Below are positions 1-13,500 of a DNA stretch of 64,000 bases, piece by piece (positions within the stretch are counted from its first letter, which is position 1; each line of letters starts with the position of its first letter). Source of the stretch: Pseudocercospora fijiensis CIRAD86 (lineage: Eukaryota; Ascomycota; Dothideomycetes; Mycosphaerellales; Mycosphaerellaceae); contig NW_006921539.1 of the NCBI RefSeq assembly GCF_000340215.1, forward strand, positions 3,446,165 to 3,510,164, given 5' to 3'. A program made the position numbers and the translations under genes. The notes beneath the pieces are model-generated. The model worked only from the letters and a program-made list of their open reading frames with translations. It did not search any database and was not told where the DNA came from.

Positions 1-2273
1 AAGAGACTCTACTACTAGGCATACTAAGAGACACCTAGGTTAAACCCGAAACCATTAAAAGGATCCTAAAGAAAATTCTAGGTAATAAGGCACTAGGAGA
101 AGACAAGATCTATAACAAACTTCTAAAAGCATATAGGAAGGGGCTAGCCCTAGCACTAGCTAATATCTTTTTATAAAGCCTAGTACTAGGACACTACCTA
201 AGACTATTTAGGAAGTCCCTAATAGTAGTGCTAAGAAAGCCCTAGAAGGAAGACTACATACAGCTTAAGGCTTATAGACTAATAGCCCTACTTAATACAA
301 TAGGCAAGGTACTAGAAAAAATTATCGCTAAAAGGCTAATAACCTTTACCGAAGAAAGGAACATCCTTCCTAAAGGCTAGATAGGAGGAAGAAAGAAGAG
401 GTTAATACTAATAGCTATAGAACTAATTACAGAACAGATTAAATATATCTAGTACTATAGTCAAAACTAGGTAGCAACCCTCCTCTCCCTCGACATCTTA
501 GGAGCCTTTAACAATGTCTCCTATAAAAGGCTCCTATATATACTTAAACAGAAAGCTATACTAAACTAGATAGTCTAATTTATCTAGTCCTTCCTATAGG
601 AAAGATCAATATAGCTTATTCTAAGCAAATTCAAATTAGACCTAATGCTAACTAAAAAGGGAATCCCCTAAGGATTAATACTCTCCCTAATCCTCTTCCT
701 TATCTTTATAGCAGACCTACTCCTACTCCTAGAATCAAAAAACACATTAGCATTAAGGTTTATAGATAATACAAACATCCTAGCCTAGTCTAAGACAATA
801 GAAACCAACTATAAGATCCTAGAAGAGAAGTACTAGGAGTATAAAAAATAGGCAAGGAGGTATAGAGCAAAATTCGCCCTAGAAAAGTACTAGCTTATCT
901 ACTTTAGTAAGGCTAAATCAACCTATAATATAAAGCAATTAATCACTATCTAAGGCTTTGAAACCTAACTATTAATAGAGCTTAGGGTACTAGGGATCTA
1001 GCTAGATCTAAAACTAAATTAGGGACTATAAGTAAAGAAGGCAAAGTAGAGGGTAGATGCTAATATACAATCCATTAATAGGCTTATAGCCTCTATATAA
1101 GGGGCTATATTCGAGAAAGCCAAAGTTATATACAAAGCAATTATTAAGCTAGCAATGCTATATAGAGCACAGATATAGACAGCCTAAGAGAAAACACTAA
1201 AGAGGATTAAGCAACTAGTTAGTAGGTCCTAAACCTAAAGCCTAAAGAAAATCCTAGGAGTATATAAAACTATACTAACAAGGGTAGTAGAAATGGAATT
1301 AGGGATCCTACTAGTTAAACAATACTTCAAGGGACTAAGACACTAATATACAGCAAAGACAATAGAATACCTAGCCTAATAGACTATCTAAAAGGCACTA
1401 GACAAGATAAAAGCCTAGTGCATTAGGACTAGGAGGCGAGACAGACTATAAATAACTCCTTAGAAAGTTAAAGACCTAGAGCAATATAGAGTCTTAACAA
1501 GAGAAATGCTAGAGAAAGAGCTTTAAGGACCAAATATAAGGCTAAAGGAAGACAAGCTAAAGGGAGAGAAACAAAGCCTAGTAGAATCAATTGCTAGATA
1601 CCTATAGGAGCAGGAATAAAATAAAACATAAGTTAGACTAGGAACCCTAAAGGCACTAATCAAATTTAGTCAATACAACTACTAGCTCTATAAGGACCTA
1701 AACAGGGCCGAAGCAAGCCTAGCTATCCAAATCAGATCTAAACATATTAGACTCAGATCTTACCTATTTAGAAGAAACGTCCTAGGAATTGAAAGCAGAG
1801 CTTACTAATATAGCTACTAATCTTAGAACCCTAAGTATATGCTGCTAGTCTACCCTTAATAGTTAGAAGGCAGAAGTAATTAGAGACTAAAAGCAATAGA
1901 AAGGGAATACGATAAGCTAATCTAGAGCAAAGAAGACCTAAAGAGGATAGTAAAGTAGATTATTAAATAGGGATTTGTATAACAATTCGCACTAGTAAGG
2001 GAAACTAAGGAGTAGATAAGAAGGAGGGAAGAAGAGGGGGAAAGAAGGGTAGGGCAGCAGGCAAGGTAGTTAGAGGGTAACAACTATAATACTAGTATAC
2101 CCTAGAGGAAGGAAAATAAGGAAACGAGGAAGATTAGCACTTATAAATAGGACGGGAGGGAGGTTTTCACTAACTAAGTTAGTTTCCTACCTAAAACAAT
2201 ATATAGAAACAGACCTGCATAGGCCGAAAGGTACTATAATAGGCAAATAAAATATCTATCTATCTATCTATAT
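1..2273 (+). mobile_element. Tad1-type LINE relic, 5' truncated by window edge
   Basis: Reading TAG/TAA as former Gln/Trp codons gives one long frame of non-LTR reverse transcriptase. It includes a thumb/finger start near 90-330 (NKALGEDKI), the palm motif LLSLDI-GAFNNVSYKRLL near 480-535, GIP-GLILSLILFLIFIADLL near 660-725 and the catalytic box near 760, now FIDN in place of the family's F-DD. A C-terminal cysteine-rich knuckle follows near 1800-1850. Motif order and spacing match Tad1-clade LINEs of filamentous fungi. The element is dead: it has dozens of stops and a changed catalytic box. The endonuclease/ORF1 part lies left of the window. Sure of LINE; the Tad1 clade is by recall of the family. 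Confidence 0.85.
2254..2273 (+). repeat. CTAT-repeat tail of the LINE
   Basis: About four to five CTAT units end the LINE copy. Tad1-type LINEs commonly end in short simple repeats rather than poly(A), so this fixes the 3' end of the copy and its plus orientation. Confidence 0.7.
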
Positions 2274-2585
2274 AAACAGAAGTTTAATGCAGGGTGCCGG
2301 TCTCGTATCGCAAACGCGTCTAAAGGTAGTACGCGTCGGAGGTGTTAAAGGCGCGCTACGTATAGAAAGACATGTATCTAAGGTAAATGTATACGGCCTG
2401 TTTTAGTTAAGTAGGTCCGCCTCTATATAGCATAAAGCATTAACTCCTACGGACCGCACTTAGACTCTAACTCTTTAAGTCGTTACCCCCTTAACCCTTT
2501 TCTTTATTAAATAGTACTAATACGTATCGCTTCCGCCCTAATTAAAGCCGATTATCTCGAGTAGTATATAGCTTATAGTATACCT
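2274..2585. other. Spacer between LINE tail and DUF6589-like frame
   Basis: CpG-containing, CpA/TpG-poor sequence with no frame I can decode. It probably belongs to the 5' end of the following element. A short CCG trinucleotide run sits at about 2590-2605 just past it. Confidence 0.4.
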
Positions 2586-5500
2586 CGATTACCGCCGCCG
2601 CCGCCGCTATATCTTCCGGCGATAAAGATATAGGCGATGCCGGCTTGCCCGAGTATCCTAAAGCATTCGACGAAGAGATAGACGTCGAGGACAATATCGA
2701 GTAGTAAATCGACGCGATATCGGAGGGCTTCTAGCTTACGTTAATACGCGACTTAGAAGTTAATCTAATAGCTTTAGAAAGAGATCTAGCTCTTCTCTAG
2801 GTAGAGCGATAGATAGAAGCAAATCGGCGGGCGACTATCGTACGAGAGGCTTCTAGCGTAGGTCTCGTTAGTAATCCTATAGCTTAACCGGAAGAAGAGA
2901 TAGAGTAGGAAGATAATATATTAGAAGAAGATAATATCGATATTAAGTTAAGTAATAAGGACGAGGAAGATAAAGAGGAGGATCCTAATACTAATCCGGA
3001 CTATAAGCGAGAGTACTAAGTAATAGTAGAAGACGAAGAAGAAGAAGGATATAATAAGGTCGAGGATAAGAAGACTAAGGCGGAGCGCCTCGACCGCGAG
3101 AAGCGTATACCGACCGAGGAGTTCAATAAGGCTATAGAAGAGCTTAAGCGTTTAGGTATTAGTCCTATTAAGCTATTATAGAGATAGGCCGGTCTAAAAG
3201 GTACTTAGATATATCGACGCCGCCTTTAGTACATTATCGACGTATTTCCGGATAAGAAGCTATATAGTATAAAGAAGATGCGTAAGGAGCTTAAGCGTTT
3301 AATCGGCAAGTCGTTCTTCGCTAGATACGACCCGTAGTAGAGTATAACCGAATACGACCTAAATAAGGTAGATAATCTAGTTAAGAATACTACTCCGCTT
3401 TAGTATAATATACTAAAGAAGGAACTGCTCCCGAACTAGGCTAGCGAATATAAGCGGTACGCCTTTTAAGACGAGCGAGATATAACGCGCAAGCGTATTA
3501 CTATACTTATAGGCATTATTGTCCGCTCTATCGCATCTACTAAGGCCGCTCGTCTCTATAAGGCCCTTAGTATGTATCTTATCGCTAGTAGCTACCTACG
3601 CTATATCCTCGAGGTTCTTAATAATATAGGTATCGTATCCTTATATAAGACTATTTAGCGTATTATAGCTAAGAATACGAAGGCCTAGATAGAGGCAATT
3701 AAGACCCTTATATAAGATCTAGAAGATAGCTAGTAGTATATATACTAGGACAACTTCAATCGCTAGCGAGGAGTATATAAGCAGACTACTAGTAATACTA
3801 GCACCTTTAATAGCTTTACGATATCGTATATCGCCCGTAATCTATATATCCCGAAGGGTAGGTTAAAGTAGAGTATACTGCGATATAACGTTCCTCTAGA
3901 TCTAAGCGACATTATTAATAATATCGTTACCGATAAGTACGCCCGCTAGATCGCTATGTACTTTATAGACTAGGCGCTTAGCAAGCTCTTTAGAGATAAG
4001 ATCGATTATATTATAAAGCCCGAGAACTAGGTAGATACTAATTTCTAGCGTATAAAGTTCCCGTCTATTAAGCCGCTAGAGATAGATCCTCCGAAGGTAT
4101 TCTCTATACCGCTATCGATATACGACGAAGCTATAATTAAAGGCACGTATAGTATAGTAGACGACCTGTTCCTTAATTTTATAGGCTTTAATCGAGATAG
4201 CGACTTCTTTAAGGAGGCGCTAGTAATCGCTATTAGAGACAATATAACTAATATACGCAACCGAAGTACCTAGTTTAAGAGTATTAAGAGTAAGAATGCG
4301 TACGACACTCGCAAGTTCATCTTAGCATCCCTAGTATAGTTCTATACCTTTATAAATATCCTCTATAGCTTACTAAAGACCTACTAGGATAAGAATAAGG
4401 TAGGTAAAGCACTCGACTATTGCTTTTAAGAAGATGCCCGCTTCCTAAATTTGAAGCATCTTAGCGATTAATAGCCTAAGTTCTTCCTTACGTAAGGTCT
4501 TATTAAGACTAGCTTCGACGGCCGCATCGTTGCTATATTCGTATAGGAGCTAATCGATAAAGGCAAGATACTACCTATTCGAGGCGATAAGAACCGTCTT
4601 AACGCGATTAAGCGAGCTATTAAGAATATACAAGCTATCGAGTATATCTAGATCTAGCTAAAGATATATAAGAAGCTATTTACGGTTAACGCGTAGCGCG
4701 GTGTACCTAATATTGCTACTCTAGTACTAGTGCTATATCCGACTAGTGCTACTAGTACTACCGCAGGTATATCTAGAGCTTAAGGTCGCGATAGTTCCTC
4801 CTCTAGATTATTAATAACAGCGCTAGACCCTGCCTTTACTACTATATATCGCATACTGTAGATATACGTACTCTTCTTTACTACGAAGAAAGCAGTACGT
4901 AAGGCAGACATCGGTTATCTCCGTCGAGTTGTTAATCTCCTAATTTAGCCGTTCTTAAGCAACCGTTAGACTAACTATAGCCGGATACTAATCTATCTAC
5001 GTTAGTTATTAAGTAACGTAGCCGATAAGGTATTATAGGAGGCTATTCTTGCCTCTAGCGTTATCGTAGGCGATCGGAAAGGCTATACTCTCGCGTCTAA
5101 TAAGCTAGTAGAGTTCTATAACTACGACTACTTAGAGGATATTAAGAAGTACTCTAACTCGACGTACGATATTAATGCAACCTTCCGTAAGATAGCCTTA
5201 AACCGCGAAGCCTCTCGTATAGCGAAGAATATCTTCCGTAAGGGCCTAGGAGTTAAGTATAACGCCTATTACTTAAAGAAGGACACCTCTATTATAGTGT
5301 TTAACCTAGTAGAGCGAATTCTAACCGAGGGTTAGGCAGCTTAGCAGAGAAAGGATAGCGCTCTTTCCGATAATATCGAGCAGATTAGATATAAGAAGCT
5401 TACGGCCGCTATTAAAGAGTTAAATACTACTAACCTACGCCTATATAGAGGACGTACTAGACCTCTATTACGCTACGAGTACGATAAGGATGCTGCCGAG

Positions 5501-5686
5501 CGCGAACTAGGTAGTAGCGATCGTAGTACTCTAGCTAATGCTAGCGCGAATAACGAGGTATAGGCGATTCGTAGGGCTAATAGCTACTATCGGCTAATAG
5601 AAGGAGACATCGAAGAGATAGACCTAACTAACGAGGCTAGCGGCAGCCTCTTCGTTAGTGCTAGCCTAGATAGCGAGATATAAGGC
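2586..5686 (+). pseudogene. DUF6589-like fungal mobile-element protein, RIP-mutated
   Basis: Decoding TAG/TAA as mutated Gln/Trp gives one frame of roughly 1000 codons without an obvious frameshift. Visible pieces are an acidic region (about 2900-3070), a lysine-rich helical part with EELKRLGISPIKLL, the box YWDNFNRQRGVYKQ near 3740, and GTYSIVDDLFLNFIGFNRD near 4145-4200 followed by a YDTRKFILASL-type segment. That order resembles the DUF6589 family of fungi, usually found in repeat-like contexts; its biochemical role is unknown to me. The frame is cut at 5686 by insertion of G2-CD, and the displaced right part should begin at 48821. Family assignment is from recall and moderate. Confidence 0.5.
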
Positions 5687-5882
5687 TGTAAGAAGGGTAT
5701 ATTAGCAGGTAGATAGGGTAGTAGTAGGTACGAGTAGTATTCGATAAGGAGCTAGGAGGAGAGGGAGGAAGGCAGGCAAGTTAGCCTATTACTAAGCGCT
5801 AAGCCCTACCTAAGGCACTAAGACCCTAGCTTCACTTAGCCTAGTTATATGCTAATTACGTATAGCCTCTTTAGCCCTAATA
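5687..5882 (-). repeat. 3' LTR of G2-CD
   Basis: This 196-bp repeat is shared with 48620-48815 and, reverse-complemented, with 31859-32058 and 45513-45709. Ends are TG...CA type, partly changed to TA by RIP. The duplicated target AAGGC is at 5682-5686. Confidence 0.9.
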
Positions 5883-6329
5883 TACGCTTCCCTTCTAAAG
5901 GCCGCGCCCTCGTAGCCTATCTATATTCTACGACCTCTATTACCGCTAACTTAGCAAGTCTAATAAGCTACTTAGCCTACGCTAAATTGAACACTTAACT
6001 ACCTAATTATGTAACTATGTTAAACCTTACCTTTAATATAGCATAATGTCTAACTCTAACTACGCTATCCCTATATACAATAAACTATAAAGTAATATAT
6101 ATCTATAAGAATTGAGGGCCTTCGACTAATTACAATACGAGCGCGTCTTCCCTACTATAATAGGTAGACGTACGAGGTATTATAGCCCTGCCTCCGCTCT
6201 AAGTAATATCGTACCGAGTTCTTTGCGTCTACTCTTAAAAAACCTAGCAATATCCGCTTCCGAGGGTTTGTCCGCTTCCGAGGGTTATTATTCTTATTGT
6301 TCGTAGTTTCGCTAGCCCTAATTAGCTAG
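5883..6329 (-). mobile_element. G2-CD 3' noncoding region, distal part
   Basis: Matches 45080-45512 of G2-B in reverse complement. It is cut at 6329 by insertion of G1 and resumes at 18627. The matching uninterrupted sequence in G2-B (reading AATTAGCTAGGTTTAG) shows the pre-insertion site. No coding frame is visible. Confidence 0.85.
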
Positions 6330-6608
6330 TATTAGCTAGTAACCGGCCCTATACCTATAGGCCAGTTTTGAGCCTATATAAGAGGCCTCCTTCTATAGAG
6401 TAGATAGATTATCAACCTCGTATAGCACATTGTTTATATTACACTTCTATAATGCCTATATTGTAGGGCTCTAGTTATTAGCCTAAGCGACAGTCTCGTT
6501 ATCCTATCTTGCTAAACATAGCTGCCCGTATTGCTATAGGTTATATTACCCTCGGTAGCCTATACTATTACTATAAATAGTAGTAGTAGTATTAGTTTCC
6601 GTCCTTTA
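6330..6608 (+). repeat. 5' LTR of G1
   Basis: 279 bp, the same length as the 3' LTR. It contains a TATATAAGAGG-type promoter-like box near 6376, about where an LTR promoter would lie. The TG...CA ends read TA...TA after RIP. Confidence 0.92.
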
Positions 6609-7280
6609 TTAGAGCCGAAGGTAGGGCTATCTCTTTATATCTAACAGGTTCGGGTATATTAAAGGTAGTCTCTAGGTACGAATGGCTATAACCGAAGCGA
6701 GGGTACGATAAGAGCCTACGATACGGACGATACTAAAGTATCTTAAGAGGCCGTTACGACAAGTAGAGAAACCTCTTAACAAGGGCATCGCTTTAACCCC
6801 GAAAAGCTGCAAACCCTTAGGACTGTTACAGCTCAGGGCCCAGTCTATAACTATAGCTAGCTTCTAAGGACTCGGCTCCGGGTCGAAGACCTATTTAGTA
6901 CCGCTTGCTCGAGATAAGCTACCGCCCGCCTAAGGAGGAGATAGATTAATTACCTATCGGCCTTACTTAGTTTGCTAAGACTGTCTGTATAATAGCAATT
7001 TCTAGATTACAGGTCGGATGCCTAGGCAGTTCCCCTATTAACCGGGTAGACTATTTCGGGATTCGCTGCCTCGTTCGGATAGTGTTTAGCCTTCTACTAG
7101 AAAAAGAAGGTCCCCGCCCCCCTACCTAGCTAAAGGAGATAACGATAGTTAGTAAAGTAGCTAGTTTCTAGGATCTAGGTATAAATAGAGATTACAGTTC
7201 CTTCCTCCGAGCGGCTTTTGTCTAAATTTACTAAATTAAAGCTCCTAGGGGTGTCTAGGCGACCCCTAAGAGGCTAAACT

Positions 7281-7307
7281 CTAATACTACCCCGGGGGTA
7301 ATATTAG
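7281..7307. repeat. CCCCGGGGG palindrome before G1 gag
   Basis: Near-perfect 27-nt palindrome with arms CTAATACTAC and GTAATATTAG around CCCCGGGGG. The same structure recurs at the other frame boundaries. Confidence 0.85.
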
Positions 7308-7319
7308 AAGAAAACAGCC

Positions 7320-10310
7320 TAGTATACTATTTTCTCGCATAGCAACATCGAAACAAACCAAACCTACAATATATACTAAAAACACTTTCCTATAGCATTT
7401 TATTTCAACTACTTTATAATAATCGAATAAGCTCTAGCGAAAGCGAGCATTACGAATTAGCGGAATCTTCGGAATCTAATAACCTACCGGACCCTATTAA
7501 CGAAGAAATTAGGCGACGACTAGTTATTATAAGCGCTATCGAACTAGGGGCTATCGAGCCTTCTACGCCCGAGGCCCTTTACAATGTCGTTATAAAGATA
7601 ATTTAAGGGTAAACTAACCTTCTCCGTTAGAATAGGCGTCGCCCGCTAGAGCCGGGAAGCAGTAGGAACCCTTTGTTCGAAGGTTAGAACGCTACAGCGT
7701 ACGTAGAACGCTTTAAGGATAACTTAGCCGAGTACGGGCTCGAAGAGGAGTCGGACTAGTACAAGGTCCGGTCCCTTACGAGGACTACTATTACTAAGCT
7801 TTACCGAACCCTTAGAACCCTAGTTAGCTATTTAGAAAAGGACGACAAGTCTAATACCGACTAGGAGGTCTTTAAGCAGGCCTTTATAAGGGAGTATCGG
7901 GATCGCGATAGCCGTCGCATTAAAGGCAGTCGTACGTAGCTTAAGAACCTCTATATAGAGAGGCGCACCGAAGATAACGACCTAAAGGAGTACGTCCGCG
8001 AGTTTGTTAAGTTAGCGGACGGCATCGACTAGTAGGACCTCGAGAATTCTTAGAGAACGAGGCTACTCCTTAAAGGGTTGCTATAGTCTACGGCTAAGCG
8101 TGTCTTCCGTCGCTATAAGCTTAGCGAAGCTAATCCCGAGACCTTTAGGAAGTATAAAGAGGTCCTAGAGGCTATTAAGGACGATATTAATAGCTCCGCT
8201 AACGCAAAGAAGTTTATTTACGGCGAGGACCGGAATAACCTAGCCTAGGTAAGGAACGATACCTCGGGAACTAGAGGGCCTAAGTTTCTTCTTAAATCGC
8301 AAAGTAGTCCTAGTACCGTAACTCCTACTATTACTAAGTATTCTTAGGACGTTGCGGACTTAGCTAAATCCCTAGCCTAGCTTAACCTTAATGCGAAAGC
8401 ACTATAGCGAGTTAGGGAGGTCCTTAATGCTAGTATACTAAAGGATATACTACTAGTCTACTAGGTCTCCGATCCTAACTACCCTAAGGCCCCTTTAGTT
8501 AACGTCTACGCTATGCGGAAGATCTATTCTAACTTAGATAGCAAGTGCTAGATATGCGGCGGTTTCAAACATGTTTAATTAGACTACCCTATCTAGAAGG
8601 AGCTTCTTAAGAGGAAGCTCGTTATATAAGTAAATAGTCGGTTCTACTATACCGATACCGGCGATAAGATTGACTTCGAGTAGGATCGTAGAGCTCCGAA
8701 GCTGCCTTAACTTAGGAGTCTTCTAAAGAAGAAGTATAGTAGCAAGATCGAGTTTAAGGATACTAGGAATAGTACCCTCGCCGCTATTACTAAACGAGAA
8801 ACTTAGAAGGTTAGGGCAAAACAGGTTAAGGAGCGGAGCAGTAATAGTACTACTAAGCCTATTAAAGTTAACTTTGTGTCTTAGGACCCGGACGCAGTTA
8901 CTAATGTTTACGCGGTTACTAAGAACAGTATAGATGTCTACGCTACTACAAGGTCCTAAACTTAGTCGTCCTAAACCTAGTCCTAGGGCAAGGGCAAGAG
9001 CCCGTAGAACCCTACCCGCCCTAGTGCGGCAGCCCCTACTAGGATACTTAAGAAGCAGGCAGCTAATAAGGCTAAGAAACAGCGAGAATTAGTCGCTAAG
9101 ACTAAGACACTCTAGATAGCTAAAGACCGTATAATCCGAGCTAGTATAGCTACTCCGGAGGTACTAGAAACTCTAGATATCGATATAGAGGATGCTGCTA
9201 CCGACCTTAGTAGTACCCTAGGCCTAGCTAACCCGCCGGCCTATAAACGAAAGTTAGCCGACCTAAAGAGCTTTCGCTTTAATAGGTATATAAAGAAGTA
9301 TAGCGCCGGGCCTACTAACTCTTACGATACAAAGGCAAATGCTCTCTTCTAGGCTTTATAGTTCCTAGACCTTAAGTCTAACGTATCTATAGGGGAGCTT
9401 CTAGTATACGGTTTGCCTACTAACCTGTTCTAGAGCCGGATTCCTAACGATGCTACCTTTATAAAAGACCTTATAGCCCTCTAACGTAAATAGGGGCGAG
9501 AGGACTATATCGACGTCTCTTCCCTATAGTTCCTTCCTAAATTTTTAGGGGCCTAGGAGTTAGTAGAAGGCGAATTAGTAACCTACGAGAGCTAGGAGAC
9601 TATCGATAATGCTAACGAAGAGGGGATTAAGGAGATAGGCCGAGGGGATAATAATAATGCCGACTCTGCTTCGGTTTTAGTTTCTATTAAGGCTGTCCGA
9701 TTTACTAGCTAATAAATCGGTCGAGTAGGACCTCCTCGACTTAAGGAACTTTACTCTATCCCTAATAATATAGACCTTTCCGTAGTTACCCGTTCCTTTG
9801 CCGTCGTTCCCGCTATCTATATTTAAGTTACTATCGGAAGCTATAGCTAGTAGTTACTAGTAATGCTTAATAATGGTTTAGAGTTACTTATTATAAGTAA
9901 GCGCTAGGCTAAACAGCTCCGACTACTAATAAATAGAGATATTTCCCTTAGTATATAGGGAGTAAATAGGGAGGTTGCGCTAGTAGGTACCTGCTATAAT
10001 GTTATAGTAGACGCTTTCGGCATATGCTTTTCCTTTACCTTCTAGATTGCCGCTAACCCGAATACGCTAATTATTCTAGGTCGACTATAGTCTCGCATAA
10101 CCCGGGGTATCTAGCGCAACTGCGACGATAGCTCCTAGGAAGGAACTATCGCTAACTAGAAGGGCAACCGAGTCGTGTTTACTAGTTATATCGGAAACAC
10201 TAGCTACAAGTCCTACGAGGATATCCTTGCTACTTCTAAGCGCTCTTCGGGAAACGCTATAGCGCGGTTGTAAGACCGGCAATCTACGCTATAAGTTAAT
10301 ATAGCTTAAA
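7320..10310 (+). pseudogene. G1 gag plus aspartic-protease frame
   Basis: The decoded frame shows a capsid-like region (NPLFEG-NATAYVERFK near 7665, and a RRYKLSEANPETFRKY segment near 8110), a CCHC knuckle (C-ICGGFKHV near 8550) and a long basic linker. A retropepsin-like part follows near 9800-10080, where the catalytic Asp of the D-G motif is not intact (MLNNGLELLIISKR). The frame ends before the palindrome at 10522. Domain order fits Gypsy gag-PR. Many TAG stops come from RIP. Start position uncertain. Confidence 0.8.
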
Positions 10311-10521
10311 TAGGTTATATCTAGAGGTACGCCGCTCCGTACGACAAGGCTAGTTTCTAGGCTCTATACTAAGGAGGCGAATGCTCGAAGCGATAGCGAG
10401 TATAACAACCCGGTAACGACAACCTAGTACACGAATCTCGGTAATAATGCTATCGTAGGCATCGCTACTAGAAGCGGATCTACCCGAGCCCGAATCCGAA
10501 CTAACTAATTAGAGCGCTAAG

Positions 10522-10548
10522 CTAATGCTACCCCGGGGGTGTTATTAG
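10522..10548. repeat. CCCCGGGGG palindrome between G1 gag and pol
   Basis: Arms CTAATGCTAC / GTTATTAG around the same GC core. It sits in the gap between the protease end and the pol frame. Confidence 0.85.
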
Positions 10549-10559
10549 GAATCTAACGT

Positions 10560-13500
10560 TTTCGCCGGAATTATAAATTAGGATTACTAGCTATATACCT
10601 ACCGACTTAAGGAGACTTCTAATAAAGTTTACGCGCTATTCTATTACGCCAATCTCCGGGCCTAACGTTAAAGAGAGAGGGCTCGAGTATTACGAGCGGT
10701 TAGTATATATATCCTATATAAGAGGGTAGCTAATAAGATTAAGCCCGTAAAGGGTAGCGTATATATAACCGATAGGTCTAATCCTAGCGGAAATCCTAAC
10801 TAGCGATAAAAGTGCCTTAACCGCGAAGCGATATTAATACCTAGGGATAGTCTATACGACTAGAGGTATATTACTAAAAAGTTCTCTACTATTCCTAGGG
10901 GATCGAGGCTAACGCCGGAGAGACTAGCGAATATTAAACCTAGTATCGAGCTTTCGGATCTTAAACTAGATTTGCTATACGAGCTTCTATACAACCGCGA
11001 AGCCGTATTAGTATATAACTTTACGTATCTAGATAGGATCAACCCGGAGGTTGCCCCTCTATAGAGGATCCGAACGATCGAGTATAAGCCTTAGGCTTAC
11101 CTAGGGTTTAAGCTAAACCTAAGCCTAAGAGGTATAGTTAAGGACATAATACGGCAGCGTGTAAAGGCTAGCACCTTAGAGCCTTCCTATGCCTCGTATC
11201 GCAACCTATACTTCCTAGTTTAGAAAAAGACAGCTCCTAGGGAACTAAAGAAGTACCGTCTAATTAACGCTATATAAAAGTTCAACGTAGTTACGATTAG
11301 AGATACTAACCTCCCTCCGGAGACTAATAGGTTCTCGGAAGCTTTTGCTAACTGTGTTATAGCCTTACTAGTTAATGTTTTCTCGGGCTACGACTAGATC
11401 CCTCTCTATCCGGATAGCCGCGACCTTACTAGTTTCGAGATACCTCTTAGGCTATATAGACAAACCACCCTTCTATAAGGGGCAACTAACTCCGTAGTCT
11501 AGTTCGTTCGTATTATAAACCAAGTCCTCGCGGCCTATATCTCCTATATAGCGATGCCTTTCCTTAACGACATCGGCATTAAGGGCCCTAAAACTAGGTA
11601 CGACAATAAAGAAGTAGAGCCTAGCATCCGCAGGTTCTTTCTCGAATATATTTAGAACCTCGATAGTATCCTCTACGACCTAGAGCGAGCTAACCTAACG
11701 GTATATAGAGAGAAGCTTTAGCTCCTATATAAACGAATAAACATTGTCGGGTTTGTAACTAATAAGAACGGCCGCTATCCTAACAATATACGGGTCCTAA
11801 AGATTATATCCTAGCCCGACCCTACCTATTAGAAAGATATCCGGATCTGGCTTAGAGTAGTCTCCTACTTCCGTATCTAGGTCGAAAACTTTGCGTTAGT
11901 ATATAAGCCTCTATACGCCTTGCTTAAGAAGGATGCAGAGTTTAAATAGACCTCCGTTTACTAAGCCGCTAAGGATAAGGTTACTAAGGTACTTGTTAGC
12001 GCGCCTACGCTTACCTCTATTAACTACTCGGAAGGCGTAGGTCTACTAATTGTTACTATCGACTCGAGCGGGGAAGGCTACGGCGAGATACTAATATAGT
12101 ATAATCGTAAGGAGCCCTCCTTACGTTACCCTATCCGGTACGAGTCCGGTCTATAGAAACCTATCGAGGCCCGATACGATACTAGCAAGCGAGAGTGCCT
12201 TAGTGTCTATAAGGCTCTTAAGAAGTTCCGACCTTAGCTTTTTAGAGTGTTCTTTCGCCTAGAAGTCGACGCTTAGACGCTAGTCTATTAACTTAACCGT
12301 ATAGCCTCCGACCTGCCTAACTCTACGATAGCTCGGTAGGTTGCCTAGATCTATTTATTTGATTTCGACGTCTTCTATGTTCCTAGCAAGAAGTATACTA
12401 GACCGGATAGCCTTTCTAGAAGGCCTACTATAGACGAAGACATCGCCGAGATAATAGAAGAAGAGGATGTCGACGCGGTTATTAACCGCACCTTCTTTAC
12501 TGCCTTCTATATTAACGCTATGCTAGTAATTACTAGGTCTACTGCCGACGACTAACCTAGTAACTAGCCTAACGAAGACCCTGCTACTAACGGCGAGAAC
12601 TAGGACGATACTAAGGCGGGCGAACTAGGCAGAAATAATATCCTTAATAGGGTCTACTCCGACGACTCCTATAATATCGCCTACTTCCTTACCTATACGA
12701 AGAGAGCTCTTAGTCTATTAAAGAGTTAATACCGTCGGGTTATTCGCTATTCTCGACGATTCCTAGTTAAAGATCGAATCCTTTAGCGATAAGCGATAGT
12801 TAATGCACCTCTCTAGCGTGTTATTAACGATCTAGCAGCCCGATAAGAAATCCTTCGCTCCGTTTACGATAAGCTCGGCTACCGGGCGGCGGAGGGCACC
12901 TTCGATGTCCTTCGTCGACGCTACTAGTAGGACGGCGTATAGGCTAATATCTCCCGCTACTATAAGAGCTATCCTAAGTGCAACTTTAGGAATAGCTACC
13001 GGCGTCTAGGAGAGCTACGTATCCCTACTACCTAGTTAGTTAGGGAGCGGTAGTATAGCGATAGGGTCTATCTTAGCCGCAATAATAGCCTATATATTAT
13101 TCGAGAGGGTCTTTCTCGATAGCCGGAGGCCTATTATTTCTACAAAGGTTACGGTGCTATTAATGCCCGTAATATAGCTACCTTCCTATTTAAGGATCTA
13201 TTTTGCCGCTAGGGAACACCTTACGAGGTTATCTTAGACAACGCTACGAATAATATAGCTAAGGAGGTTTAAGCGCTACTTATTTCGTACGGGGCGAAGA
13301 ACGTTCGCATCTCCCTATACTATCCCTAGTCGAATGCTATTATTAAGCGCGGCTATCGGTCGTTAATTAATGCCCTATCTAAGATAACTAATAGTAGCGA
13401 TAGATTAGTTCCTATTTCTACCCGCGTCCTAGCCCTTCTCTAAGCGGACCGAACTACTATTATCGACACGACTAGACTTATACTAGCTAAACTTATAATT

